Source: CAG-488 sp963625295 (GTDB lineage: Bacteria; Bacillota; Clostridia; Oscillospirales; Acutalibacteraceae). Taken from it: a DNA stretch of 43,420 nt. The stretch is taken from positions 1-43,420 of the forward strand of contig CAVFTC010000006.1 of the NCBI GenBank assembly GCA_963625295.1, written 5' to 3'. A program made the position numbers and the translations under genes. Below are positions 24,223 to 32,976 of this stretch, in pieces. Within the stretch, counting starts at the first letter, position 1, and the number at the start of each line of letters is the position of its first letter. The notes under the pieces are model-generated. The model saw only the letters and a list, made by a program, of their open reading frames with translations, did not search any database and was not told the DNA's origin.

Positions 24223-24996
24223 TTACCAAATTTTCCACGGCGCAGTCGAATCTGCCCACATTTTTTCAAGCTGTTGTTTTTCTCTGAGTGTGTCCATCGG
24301 TTTCCAGAAGCCGTCGTGCATATAGGCGTCAAGCTGTCCGAGCGAGGCGCAGGTTTCGAGCGGCTTTTTTTCAAAAACGGTTTCATCGCCGTCGATAAAG
24401 TCGAAAATTTTCGGTTCAAGCACCATGAAGCCTGCGTTGACACGACCGCCGTCATTGTCGCTCTTTTCACGGAAAGAGGATATCTTGTTGTCGTCCTCGA
24501 TATCAAGCACGCCGAAGCGCTGACCGATATTAACTGCGGTCAGTGTGGCGATGTGTCCGTTGTTTTTATGAAACTTAACAAGCTCGTCGATGTTGATGTC
24601 GGCAACGCCGTCGCCGTATGTCAGCATAAACGGCTCGTCGCCGATATATTTTTGGATTCTTTTAACTCTGCCGCCGGTCATCGTGTTAAGCCCGGTGTCA
24701 ACAAGCGTGACCTTCCAAGGCTCGTTTTCGTTTGAGTGAACTATCATTTTTCCGTTGTCGGTAAAGTCAAAGGTTATGTCGCTTCTGTAAAGGAAATAGT
24801 CGGCGAAGTATTCCTTGATAACATGCTGCTTGTAGCCGCAGCAGATAATGAAATCGTTGTAGCTGTATGCCGAATAGATCTTCATTATATGCCAGAGAAT
24901 AGGCATTCCGCCGATTTCGACCATCGGCTTGGGGATAAGATGACTTTCCTCGCTTATTCTTGTTCCGAATCCGCCCGCAAGGATTACTGTTTTCAT
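24223..24996 (-). CDS. rfbF: Glucose-1-phosphate cytidylyltransferase
   Basis: A 257-aa nucleotidyltransferase that makes CDP-glucose from CTP and glucose-1-phosphate. It has the N-terminal LAGGFGTRISEE loop (residues 6-17), KPMVEIGGMPILWHIMKIY (about 23-41), which is characteristic of RfbF rather than RmlA, and TYGDGVADI (about 129-137). It is the first gene of the eight-gene operon. ATG 24996 is preceded by AAGGCGG at about 7 nt, and the promoter lies about 50-80 bp upstream. The committing step of the CDP-sugar pathway is thus the promoter-proximal gene. Confidence 0.96.
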   Translation of the reverse strand: MKTVILAGGFGTRISEESHLIPKPMVEIGGMPILWHIMKIYSAYSYNDFIICCGYKQHVIKEYFADYFLYRSDITFDFTDNGKMIVHSNENEPWKVTLVDTGLNTMTGGRVKRIQKYIGDEPFMLTYGDGVADINIDELVKFHKNNGHIATLTAVNIGQRFGVLDIEDDNKISSFREKSDNDGGRVNAGFMVLEPKIFDFIDGDETVFEKKPLETCASLGQLDAYMHDGFWKPMDTLREKQQLEKMWADSTAPWKIW

Positions 24997-25047
24997 AAAA
25001 TCGCCGCCTTTTCATATTATAATCTGTCGGTACAAAATACCAATATA

Positions 25048-25076
25048 AATATAACATACACAGAAGCAGAAATCAA
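25048..25076 (-). promoter_or_regulatory. Promoter of the CDP-sugar operon
   Basis: On the minus strand: TTGATT (25076-25071), a 17-bp spacer and TATATT (25053-25048) with TGT just upstream as an extended -10. The expected leader is about 45 nt. Confidence 0.75.
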
Positions 25077-25121
25077 GGGCAACATTGAGCTGTATTGCCA
25101 AAAATATTTAATTCGGCTTCA

Positions 25122-25150
25122 TTGATTTTTGCGTGAAACTGTTATATAAT
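25122..25150 (+). promoter_or_regulatory. Promoter of the HAD-mfd operon
   Basis: TTGATT (25122-25127), a 17-bp spacer and TATAAT (25145-25150). Its -35 is 45 bp from the -35 of the divergent sugar-operon promoter. Confidence 0.82.
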
Positions 25151-25199
25151 ACTCTGTAGTTTTACGATAATAGGCGAGGCTGAGAACGGAGGCGGTTGA

Positions 25200-25805
25200 A
25201 TGATAAAAAATATTGTGTTTGACATGGGCGGAGTCCTGATTGATTTTAACCCGATGCGTTCGGTTGAAAATCATTTTGCTCCTGAGGAGAGGGAAGCCGT
25301 TCTCAAAAATATTTTTCGTTCAAAAGAGTGGTCGGCAATGGATAAGGGTGATATTTCCGTTGAAGAGGCTTTGGAAAAAATGACGAGCCGCCTGCCCGAA
25401 AGGCTTCATGCCGAGGTACGCAGAATGGTGCTTGAGCGTGAAGCGGAGATGCCGCCGATTGATGAAATGTACCCCGTGGTCAAAGCACTCAAGGAGAACG
25501 GGTACAAGATATATCTTCTTTCAAATTGTCCCGATTGGTTTGACGAATTCAAAAAAAGCGTGCCTGCGTTTGCATTTTTCGACGGATTTATTATTTCGGC
25601 ATATTATAATGAAATCAAGCCCAATGAGAAGCTTTACAGAGCCTTGTTCGATGAGTTTTCATTGAAGCCGGAGGAATGCTTTTTTATCGACGATGTGCAG
25701 GCGAATATCGACGCCGCCAAGCGGCTTGGCATGAGTGCACACTGCTTCGCCGACCGTGATTTTGAGAAGCTTAAACAAGATATGAGAGAACATAGTATAA
25801 TATAG
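25200..25805 (+). CDS. HAD-superfamily hydrolase (subfamily IA)
   Basis: A 201-aa haloacid-dehalogenase-type hydrolase. Motif I is FDMGGVLIDF (D8; M replaces the second Asp-type residue, as in the dehalogenase/epoxide-hydrolase-like branch). Motif II is LLSNCPDW (about 107-114), the conserved Lys is in IKPNEKLY (about 140-147) and motif III is CFFIDDVQANIDAAK (about 160-174). It probably acts on a small phosphorylated or other metabolite; the substrate is unknown. ATG 25200 has GGAGG at 7 nt. mfd starts 13 bp downstream and is almost certainly cotranscribed. Confidence 0.92.
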   Translation: MIKNIVFDMGGVLIDFNPMRSVENHFAPEEREAVLKNIFRSKEWSAMDKGDISVEEALEKMTSRLPERLHAEVRRMVLEREAEMPPIDEMYPVVKALKENGYKIYLLSNCPDWFDEFKKSVPAFAFFDGFIISAYYNEIKPNEKLYRALFDEFSLKPEECFFIDDVQANIDAAKRLGMSAHCFADRDFEKLKQDMREHSII

Positions 25806-25818
25806 ATTGGAGCTAAGA

Positions 25819-28800
25819 ATGTCCTGTTTTACAAAGGCTCTGAAAGGGCTTAACGAGTACCGTTCGCTGCTTTACAATGTGACGAACCGACGCTTGCCTG
25901 CAGGTGCGCTCGGATTGTCGCAGATTCATAAGGCGCATATTATTTCGGCACTTTGTCAAGACCTTTCACCTCACAAAGCAATAGTTATAACGCCCGATGA
26001 AAGCTCGGCGAATAAGCTGTGCAAAGATCTCAACGCCTTTGGCTGTGATGCTGCGATGTATCCCGCCGGAGACATATCCTTGCGCCCTGACGACATAAAA
26101 TCCCGTGATTACGAGCATTCAAGACTGAGCGTGCTCGGCCATCTTGTTGACGGCAGCGTGCGTGCCGTCGTCTGCTCGGTTGAAGCGGCTTTGCAGCTGA
26201 CCATTCCGCCGGAGGAGCTTATTGAAAAGAGGATAACTCTTACAGTCGGCGAAACGGTCGAGCAGGATGAGCTTATCGACAGGCTCATCAACGCCGGCTA
26301 CACAAGGAGCACTCAGGTTGACGGCTCGGGTCAATTCGCTGTCAGAGGCGGAATAATCGACATCTTTTCGCCCGACTGCGCCAATCCGTACAGAGTTGAA
26401 TTTTGGGGCGACAGCATAGACTGTCTGTCAACCTTTGATACCGAGAGCCAGCGGCGAATTGATTCCACCAATTCCGTGGTGATAACGCCGGCAAACGAAA
26501 TTTGCTGCAGTCCCGTCAAGCTTGCCGACCTTATTGAGGAGCAGATCGCAAAGACGAAGGGCAAAGGCTCGGTTCAGGCGAAGCAGCTGCTTTCAGCCGA
26601 CCTGGAGAAGCTTAACGGCGGAATTCATCTGCCGAATATCGACAGATATCTGCCGCTTATTTATCCGTGTGCGGCGACGATTTTTGATTATATTGACGAG
26701 CCTCTTTTGTTCGTCAGCGAGAGCTTTGCCGTCAAGGAGCACGCAAACGCTTCTCTTGAGCTTTTTCACGAGGAACTGAAGGCTTTCCTTGAGGAGGGCG
26801 TTATCTGCAAGGGACTTGACCGATTTATGCTTGAATTCGGCGAGCTTTTGAGAATTTACGAGGATCTCGGTGCTGTCTATCTTGACAACATAGCGAGAGG
26901 CTCGTTTGATACTCCGGTCAAGGGTCTTGTTACATTTAACGCACGGCAATTTTCGCCGTGGAACGGTTCAATGAGCGTGCTTGTTGACGATATCAAGCCG
27001 ATGTATCAGAAAAAGGGACATTCAGTTTTTGTCATAGCCGGTACGGATAAATCGGCTCAGGCTCTGGCTTCCGATTTGCAGGGCGAGGGCTTTTCAACGG
27101 CGTATATGTCCTCTGCTCCCGAGGAGCTTATTCCCAACAAGGTAATTGTGCTGCCCGGCGGATTTTCGGCAGGCTTTGAATATCCCGATGCGGGACTGAC
27201 CGTCATAACCTACGGCAGCCGAACGGCTCTGCCTGTGAGAAAATCCAACAAAAAGGTCAACAAGGCGGCTGTTTTCAATTCGCTTGAGGATCTTCACAAG
27301 GGCGATTATATTGTTCACACCGCTCACGGTATCGGTATTTTTGAGGGCATAACAAGCCTTGAGGCCGACGGAAATATAAAGGATTACATAAAAATAAAAT
27401 ACGACAAGGGCGATATTCTCTATGTGCCCGTAACCCAGCTTGACCAGGTTTCAAGATATATAGGCTCAAGGGGCGAAAACGGCACGGTCAAGCTCAACAA
27501 GCTCGGCGGCAAGGAATGGCAGAAAACCCGTTCCCGTGTCCGTTCGGCGGTCAAGGATATTGCTCAGGAGCTTATCGCTCTCTACACAAAGAGAACGCAA
27601 ATAAAGGGCTTTGCTTTTTCGCCCGATATTGATATGCAGAATGATTTTGAGCGCCGCTTTGAGTATGAGGAAACGGACGATCAGCTTCGCTGTATTCAGG
27701 AGATAAAGAACGATATGGAGAAGCCGTACCCGATGGACAGACTGCTCTGCGGTGATGTCGGCTTCGGCAAGACCGAGGTTGCGCTTCGTGCGGCATTCAA
27801 GTGCGTTGCCGACGGTAAGCAATGCGCAATCCTTGTACCGACGACCATTCTTGCCCTCCAGCATTATCAAACTATCTGCAAGCGATTTGAGGGATTTCCA
27901 ATAGAAGCGCAGATGATCTCACGCTTTGTTCCGGTAAATCAGCAGAAGAAAATTAAACAGGATCTCAAAAGGGGATATGTCGATATTATCGTAGGAACGC
28001 ACAGGCTCATCTCGAAGGATATCGAGTTCCGTGACCTCGGACTGATAATCGTCGATGAGGAGCAGCGTTTCGGTGTTGCGCAAAAGGAGAAGCTCAAGGA
28101 ACAGTATCCCACTGTTGATGTGCTCACGCTCAGCGCAACCCCAATCCCGAGAACGCTCAACATGGCGATGACGGGAATCAGAGACATGTCGATCATTGAG
28201 GAAGCACCGCATGACAGACATCCTGTTCAGACCTATGTAATTGAATACAATTTTGATGTGATCGTTCAGGCAATCCAATCCGAGCTTCGTCGAGGCGGTC
28301 AGGTCTACTACCTACACAACAGGACGGAAACGATTGAAAGAATGGCTTCAAAGCTCAAGAATTTTCTGCCCGAAGCGAATATTGCCGTTGCCCACGGTCA
28401 GATGACCGAGGATAAGCTGAGCGATATTTGGAGGGATCTGATAGAGGGCGACATTGATGTGCTTGTTTGTACAACAATCATCGAAACGGGTGTTGATGTG
28501 CCGAATGTCAATACGCTGATAATCGAGGACGCTGACAGACTCGGACTTGCGCAGCTTCACCAGATAAGAGGTCGTGTAGGACGCTCATCAAGGCGTGCAA
28601 GCGCATATTTTACATTCAGGCGAGGCAAGGAGCTGACCGAGGTTGCCGCAAAGCGACTTACGGCTATCCGTGAATATACCGAGTTCGGTTCGGGCTTCCA
28701 TATTGCCATGCGTGATCTCGAAATCAGAGGAGCAGGCAACATTCTCGGAGCGCAGCAGCACGGACATATGGAGTCGGTCGGATACGATATGTATCTGAAA

Positions 28801-29289
28801 ATGCTCGACCAGGCTGTTCGTGAGGAGAAGGGTGAGCTTCCGGTTATACCCGAAAAAGAGTGTCTCATCGACCTGCCGATCGACGCACATATCCCTGCCG
28901 ATTATATTGATGATGTTCCGCAAAAGCTGGCAATGTATCGCAGAATTGCGGATATTAAAAACCATGACGACGCAGAAGATGTATTGGATGAGCTTATCGA
29001 CCGTTTCGGAGAACCGCCGCAGTGTGTTCAGGGTCTTATCACGGTTTCGCTTCTCAGAAACACCGCTTTGCAGCAGGGAGTTTATGAAATAGGAAGAACG
29101 GGAACAAATGTTAAGCTCTTTATCGAAACGCTCGATATGGAAAAAATTTCAAGGCTTGCAAAATATATGCGTGGCAGGATAACGGTTTCTGCCGCAGGCA
29201 AGCCGCATATAGCCGTTAAGGTCATGCCGGGCGAGGATCAGCTTGCGGTTATAAACAAGGCTCTTGAAATAATGTCAAAAGCAGAATAA
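25819..29289 (+). CDS. mfd: Transcription-repair coupling factor
   Basis: Mfd (1156 aa) recognises RNA polymerase stalled at DNA damage, pushes it off with its ATP-driven translocase and recruits UvrA. The N-terminal UvrB-like module spans about residues 1-350. The RNA-polymerase-interacting (CarD-like) domain starts near LHKGDYIVHTAHGIGIFEG (about 491). Helicase motif I is LLCGDVGFGKTE (about 641-652), motif II is VDEEQRFG (about 744-751) and motif III is LSATPIPRTL. The TRG-type translocation region and a C-terminal UvrA-masking domain follow. The size is normal. ATG 25819 has GGAG at 6 nt; the in-frame TTG at 25807 lies upstream of that site. Confidence 0.97.
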   Translation: MSCFTKALKGLNEYRSLLYNVTNRRLPAGALGLSQIHKAHIISALCQDLSPHKAIVITPDESSANKLCKDLNAFGCDAAMYPAGDISLRPDDIKSRDYEHSRLSVLGHLVDGSVRAVVCSVEAALQLTIPPEELIEKRITLTVGETVEQDELIDRLINAGYTRSTQVDGSGQFAVRGGIIDIFSPDCANPYRVEFWGDSIDCLSTFDTESQRRIDSTNSVVITPANEICCSPVKLADLIEEQIAKTKGKGSVQAKQLLSADLEKLNGGIHLPNIDRYLPLIYPCAATIFDYIDEPLLFVSESFAVKEHANASLELFHEELKAFLEEGVICKGLDRFMLEFGELLRIYEDLGAVYLDNIARGSFDTPVKGLVTFNARQFSPWNGSMSVLVDDIKPMYQKKGHSVFVIAGTDKSAQALASDLQGEGFSTAYMSSAPEELIPNKVIVLPGGFSAGFEYPDAGLTVITYGSRTALPVRKSNKKVNKAAVFNSLEDLHKGDYIVHTAHGIGIFEGITSLEADGNIKDYIKIKYDKGDILYVPVTQLDQVSRYIGSRGENGTVKLNKLGGKEWQKTRSRVRSAVKDIAQELIALYTKRTQIKGFAFSPDIDMQNDFERRFEYEETDDQLRCIQEIKNDMEKPYPMDRLLCGDVGFGKTEVALRAAFKCVADGKQCAILVPTTILALQHYQTICKRFEGFPIEAQMISRFVPVNQQKKIKQDLKRGYVDIIVGTHRLISKDIEFRDLGLIIVDEEQRFGVAQKEKLKEQYPTVDVLTLSATPIPRTLNMAMTGIRDMSIIEEAPHDRHPVQTYVIEYNFDVIVQAIQSELRRGGQVYYLHNRTETIERMASKLKNFLPEANIAVAHGQMTEDKLSDIWRDLIEGDIDVLVCTTIIETGVDVPNVNTLIIEDADRLGLAQLHQIRGRVGRSSRRASAYFTFRRGKELTEVAAKRLTAIREYTEFGSGFHIAMRDLEIRGAGNILGAQQHGHMESVGYDMYLKMLDQAVREEKGELPVIPEKECLIDLPIDAHIPADYIDDVPQKLAMYRRIADIKNHDDAEDVLDELIDRFGEPPQCVQGLITVSLLRNTALQQGVYEIGRTGTNVKLFIETLDMEKISRLAKYMRGRITVSAAGKPHIAVKVMPGEDQLAVINKALEIMSKAE

Positions 29290-29290
29290 A

Positions 29291-29339
29291 AACACCGCAG
29301 CCCATATCTTTTTGTGAGCTGCGGTGTTGCCCTTATTTT
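29291..29339. terminator. Bidirectional terminator between mfd and ylmC
   Basis: An 11-bp stem (AACACCGCAGC 29291-29301, GCTGCGGTGTT 29318-29328) has a 16-nt loop. It is followed by CTTATTTTT on the plus strand and by a TTTTATT run on the minus strand. Confidence 0.85.
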
Positions 29340-29587
29340 TGAGGAACGGGACATTCGCAGTTTACGAGGATCGTATCGTCTCCGATAACATCAATGCTGT
29401 CCCACGGAATCACAATGTCCTCGCTTTTTCCGAAAACGCCCATTATCTTTCCTTTTCCGTAAATAATGATTGAAACGAGCTTGCCGCTGTTGACATCCAG
29501 CTCCACATCGTCAACATTACCTATTCTTGTGCCGTTGAGCTTGCAGATGACCTCCTTGTTTCTAAGCTCGGCGATAGAACAATTCAT
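29333..29587 (-). CDS. ylmC: YlmC/YmxH family PRC-barrel protein
   Basis: An 84-aa single-domain PRC-barrel-like protein. It begins with CSIAELRNKEVICKLNGT, then GNVDDVELDVNSGK and an IVIPWDSIDVIGDDTILV strand. This is the YlmC/YmxH family common in spore-forming Firmicutes and linked to sporulation by name; its molecular role is unsettled. ATG 29587 has a GGAGCTG-type site 8-9 nt upstream. It is a single gene, convergent with mfd and divergent from the ceramidase-like gene. Confidence 0.92.
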   Translation of the reverse strand: MNCSIAELRNKEVICKLNGTRIGNVDDVELDVNSGKLVSIIIYGKGKIMGVFGKSEDIVIPWDSIDVIGDDTILVNCECPVPQK

Positions 29588-29635
29588 ACAAAAATCAGCT
29601 CCTTTTTTCAGCAGTTTTTCACAAAGCCATTTTTG

Positions 29636-29664
29636 TTGTAAATTTACAGGTTTTGTGATAGAAT
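29636..29664 (+). promoter_or_regulatory. Promoter of the ceramidase-like gene
   Basis: TTGTAA (29636-29641), a 17-bp spacer and TAGAAT (29659-29664), preceded by TGA as an extended -10. A second possible -10, TATACT at 29665-29670, has no matching -35. Confidence 0.6.
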
Positions 29665-29701
29665 TATACTCACAGAATTATATTCAGAAAGGTGATATAT
29701 T

Positions 29702-31393
29702 ATGAAAAAAGTAATATCATTGCTCCTTTGTGTCGTCATGGTCTTCACCGTGTTCAGCGTTGCTCTGACGAGCAGTGCCCTTGCGGTTGAGACGGCGACC
29801 GATGAGTCCGTTGCCGTTACAAGCTTTGACTTCGGCAGCATTAAAATCCCAACCTCGTGGGACGAGCTTGGCAACATGATGCTCAAGTCGCTTTACAAGC
29901 TGGCGGATCAGATTATTGACGCTCTTGTTAAGGGTCTTAATAAGAGTATCCCGTCGTACAAATTCGAGCAGAAGGAAAATTTCACAAGCGATATGTTCTT
30001 TGAGGGCATGGAGGATTACCTCAGCGCTCCTGCGGCAAACGCAGTTTGGAGTCTCGGCTACGGCAGTGCTTCGCTTCAGACAGGCGATGAGCTTGACGGC
30101 AAGCATTATGTCGGCGGCAGCCTTTCATTCCCGAAGTCCAAGGCGGCAACCGCTATCTATGACGATCAGCGCGTCCGTGTTATTGCCATAAACGACGGCA
30201 GCGGCAGGGGAACTCTTGTTTTCGCCGTTATTGACGGCTTCGGAATGTCGAGCACCGATGTAAGAGGTATTCGTAAGGAGCTTGCGGATTTTGCAACGGC
30301 AAACAACATCGTCGGAATAAACATTTCCGTTCTCCATCAGCACAGCTGCGTTGATACCTTCGGAATGAACGGCGATCTTGTAAAGATGATTTTTGCCAAC
30401 CCCGCTCTCAATGCGCTTAACAATACATTCGGAACGAGCTACAAGCTTCTCAACGGTCAGAATTCGAGCTTCATGAAGCATCTTTATGATGTTACGGTGG
30501 ATTCCGTGAAGGAAGCCGTTAATTCAATGACAACGGGCAAAATGTACTATTCCGAAATTGAGTCCGGTGACTTTATCCGTGATAAGCGTGAGCCTAAGGT
30601 ATATGACACAATGGTTCACCGTTTCCGCTTTGTACCCGATAACGGCGCAAAGGAAACATGGCTTTGCAACATGTCTATCCATGCTGTCGGCAACGGTGCG
30701 GGAGGAACTGAGATTACAGGCGACTATCCGTACTATGTTGAGCAGGAAGTCAATAAGGCAGGCGCAAACTTCATCCAGATTCAGGGCGCAGAGCTTGCAA
30801 TCAGCTCCGAATATGACAACCTTGAAATCCCCGAGGGAACTTCAAGACTTGATTCTCTCAAGATTTACGGCACGGCTCTCGGCAAGCATATAGTCGAGTC
30901 CGATGAAGCTGAAACAGAGGTTGCTCCTCTTCTCAACTACAGAATGAAGGAATACTATGTTCCCGTTACCAATCAGATCCTTGCATTCGCAGGCAAGCTT
31001 GGTGCGCTCACAAATACCGTTGTTGCAACGGACGACGCAAACAATGTGCTTGAGGTTGCAACGGAGCTTGGCTATCTTGAAATCGGCACAAAGCTTGCGG
31101 TTGCGATAATTCCCGGCGAGCTTGAGCCGGCAATCGCTTATGGTGGATATCTTGACGCAGACCATTCGTGGACGGGTACGGATTTTGACTATCCGTCGCT
31201 TCAGGACATCGTCGGAACGGACAAGGAGCTTCTTGTATTCGGCCTCATGAACGACCAGATAGGTTATATCCTTGAGGATAACGACTACAGCAGCATTCTT
31301 TCGGGTGTTAACGAGGAGATTGTTGCAACGGGTAATGTTGCAGGCTCTGTGACGATAAACACCTTTGAGGAGCTTATGGATTCTATCCGCTAA
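29702..31393 (+). CDS. Secreted hydrolase related to neutral ceramidases
   Basis: A 563-aa exported protein with a signal peptide ending SSALA (about residue 28) and no anchor motif. The layout matches the neutral/alkaline non-lysosomal ceramidase family, with candidate zinc ligands in the family order. These are a first His in VLHQHSCVDTFG (about 211-213), a second His in MSIHAVGNGAGG followed by TGDYPYYVE (about 326), a Glu in IPGELEPAIAYGG (about 473) and a Tyr in GLMNDQIGYI (about 523). Ceramidases hydrolyse the N-acyl bond of ceramide; the real substrate here could be host or dietary sphingolipid or another N-acyl lipid. It lacks the C-terminal Ig-like domain of full-length neutral ceramidases (about 650-700 aa) and has about 90 extra N-terminal residues. 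AAAGGTGAT lies just before ATG 29702. Confidence 0.78.
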   Translation: MKKVISLLLCVVMVFTVFSVALTSSALAVETATDESVAVTSFDFGSIKIPTSWDELGNMMLKSLYKLADQIIDALVKGLNKSIPSYKFEQKENFTSDMFFEGMEDYLSAPAANAVWSLGYGSASLQTGDELDGKHYVGGSLSFPKSKAATAIYDDQRVRVIAINDGSGRGTLVFAVIDGFGMSSTDVRGIRKELADFATANNIVGINISVLHQHSCVDTFGMNGDLVKMIFANPALNALNNTFGTSYKLLNGQNSSFMKHLYDVTVDSVKEAVNSMTTGKMYYSEIESGDFIRDKREPKVYDTMVHRFRFVPDNGAKETWLCNMSIHAVGNGAGGTEITGDYPYYVEQEVNKAGANFIQIQGAELAISSEYDNLEIPEGTSRLDSLKIYGTALGKHIVESDEAETEVAPLLNYRMKEYYVPVTNQILAFAGKLGALTNTVVATDDANNVLEVATELGYLEIGTKLAVAIIPGELEPAIAYGGYLDADHSWTGTDFDYPSLQDIVGTDKELLVFGLMNDQIGYILEDNDYSSILSGVNEEIVATGNVAGSVTINTFEELMDSIR

Positions 31394-31414
31394 ACAGATA
31401 AACAACAAAAATTA

Positions 31415-31446
31415 AAGGCAGCACCGCTTAATTGAGGTGTTGCCTT
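31415..31446. terminator. Hairpin between convergent ceramidase-like and yfcE genes
   Basis: An 11-bp stem with one G-U pair (AAGGCAGCACC 31415-31425, GGTGTTGCCTT 31436-31446) has a 10-nt loop. There is no strong T run on either side. The arm resembles that of the 15898 palindrome, so it may be another copy of that dispersed element that serves as a terminator. Confidence 0.65.
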
Positions 31447-31461
31447 GATTCTTATATGGAT

Positions 31462-32004
31462 TCAAATTGTGTATCGCCTTAAAATGTTTCCGTCAAAATC
31501 CTTCCATAGGAATTTACCGTTTTCGAGCGTCATATATCCGTGGTGGCTGTTTTCCTTGGGTATCGAGACCGAGCCGGGGTTCATGTAAATATAGCTCTCG
31601 TGCTCAACGCACTTCGGCACATGGGTGTGTCCGTGAAGAAGTATATCTCCGTTTTTGAGCGGCGGAACATTACTTTCGTTGTAAACATGACCGTGGGTGA
31701 GGAATATCATTCTTTTATCAAGAGCAAGCAGGGCGTAATCCGCAAGAACGGGGAAATCCAAAACCATTTGGTCGACCTCCGCCTCGCAATTTCCCCTGAC
31801 GCAAAGAATCTCGTCTTTCATAGCGTTGAGCATTGAAATAACCTGCTTCGGCGCATATTCGTCGGGTAAATCGTTTCTCGGTCCGTGGTAAAGCAGGTCG
31901 CCGAGCAGAATGAGCCTGTCCGCCTGCTCCTCCTTGTATTTTTCAATGAGCTTACGGCACCAGTATGCGCTGCCGTGAATGTCGGAAGCAATCATCCATT
32001 TCAT
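31462..32004 (-). CDS. yfcE: YfcE-type phosphodiesterase
   Basis: A 180-aa small metallophosphoesterase. The complete metal-binding set is visible: ASDIHGS (residues 6-12), LLGDLLYHGPRND (about 33-45), RGNCEAEVD (about 70-78), LTHGHVY (about 102-108) and LLHGHTHVP (about 122-130). It probably hydrolyses small phosphodiesters in the cytosol. ATG 32004 begins 3 nt after the LysR stop codon, with AGGAG inside the end of that gene, so the two form an operon. Confidence 0.93.
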   Translation of the reverse strand: MKWMIASDIHGSAYWCRKLIEKYKEEQADRLILLGDLLYHGPRNDLPDEYAPKQVISMLNAMKDEILCVRGNCEAEVDQMVLDFPVLADYALLALDKRMIFLTHGHVYNESNVPPLKNGDILLHGHTHVPKCVEHESYIYMNPGSVSIPKENSHHGYMTLENGKFLWKDFDGNILRRYTI

Positions 32005-32007
32005 GCT

Positions 32008-32943
32008 TCATATCTCCTCTCCGAAGGTTTCTCTTTTGGATTTCACAAGCTCCTCGATGAACATATTGTCGATTTCGGAAAGCGAGTAATCCTTTCGGTG
32101 AATAAGAACATCCTTATATACACGCTTGTTATCGGGACAATAACGCTGAACCAAGCCGTAACGCTCAAGAAGCTGCTGTGGGATCGTCGATGACCACATG
32201 AAGGTCTCGTGATTTTCGGCAAGAAGCTCAAACTGGCTCGCACGCTCGAAAATTAAAATCTTACGGTCGGAATTGTCCGGAAGCTCCTCCTTTTTTACCT
32301 CGGAGAACGGAAGCGACGGCACATACGGGTCGGCGTGGGCAATCATAACAAGGTCACGCAGATCGTCGTAGGTCACCTCGTCCTTTTTTGCAAGAGGACT
32401 GTCCTTGTGGAAAAGCAGCATATATCTGAATTTGGTTATCAGCTCGTATTCAAGCCCTTTTTCGTCCATCATATTTTTATAGTATTTGTCAAAGCTCTCG
32501 GCGTAGCGGACTATTCCCAGCTTGAACTCGTCATTTAGAATATTTTTGATCGCACGCAGCGCATTTGTTTCCTTGTAGAAAAGCTCCGCTTCCGAGCCTT
32601 TTTCGATAAGCCTTGAAAATCTTGCGAATGCGTCGGCAATATAGCTTGCCCTCGGAACGGAAATCGAAAACTGAGTTTTGGCGCTGTGATCCTCGCTGAA
32701 CATATTTTCAATCGCATCAACCTGCTTGAGCACAGTTTTGGCATAGCGAACAAAGACCTCGCCGTCGGGAGTCGGGAACATTCCTTTTGCGCTTCTTTCA
32801 AAAAGCGTAACTCCGAGGTTCGCTTCCAAATCCTTTACGGCACGGCTGAGCGCCGACTGACCGACAAAGAGCTTTTCCGCAGCCTTGTTGATGGATTTAG
32901 TTTCCGCAATTTCCACGGCATATTTCATGTGTAACAGGTTCAT
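32008..32943 (-). CDS. LysR-family transcriptional regulator
   Basis: A 311-aa LysR-type regulator. The winged helix-turn-helix lies at residues of about 1-60, with KSINKAAEKLFVGQSALSRA as the DNA-binding helices, followed by the linker helix and a periplasmic-binding-like effector domain (about 90-295). The effector is unknown. It is cotranscribed with yfcE, and its promoter region is shared with the divergent recA gene. LysR proteins often regulate a divergent neighbour, but recA carries its own LexA box, so self-regulation or a distant target is more likely. ATG 32943 has GGAGG at 7 nt. Confidence 0.93.
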   Translation of the reverse strand: MNLLHMKYAVEIAETKSINKAAEKLFVGQSALSRAVKDLEANLGVTLFERSAKGMFPTPDGEVFVRYAKTVLKQVDAIENMFSEDHSAKTQFSISVPRASYIADAFARFSRLIEKGSEAELFYKETNALRAIKNILNDEFKLGIVRYAESFDKYYKNMMDEKGLEYELITKFRYMLLFHKDSPLAKKDEVTYDDLRDLVMIAHADPYVPSLPFSEVKKEELPDNSDRKILIFERASQFELLAENHETFMWSSTIPQQLLERYGLVQRYCPDNKRVYKDVLIHRKDYSLSEIDNMFIEELVKSKRETFGEEI

Positions 32944-32976
32944 ACCCCAACCTCCGTTTACATTTCAATATTCTAT

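Noticed and set aside
23103..24506. 467-codon form of rfbG starting at 24506
   Set aside because: The first 113 codons lie antiparallel-free but out of frame inside rfbF and read as Arg/Lys/Ser-rich nonsense; ATG 24167 has a ribosome site and gives the family length.
15951..24996. Horizontal acquisition of the sugar operon by a mobile element
   Set aside because: No integrase, IS, tRNA, direct repeats or clear base-composition shift was seen at its borders; only the dispersed palindrome lies near one end.
31415..31446. Classic Rho-independent terminator after the ceramidase-like gene
   Set aside because: The stem is good but neither strand has a T run, so it is listed as a hairpin of moderate confidence instead.
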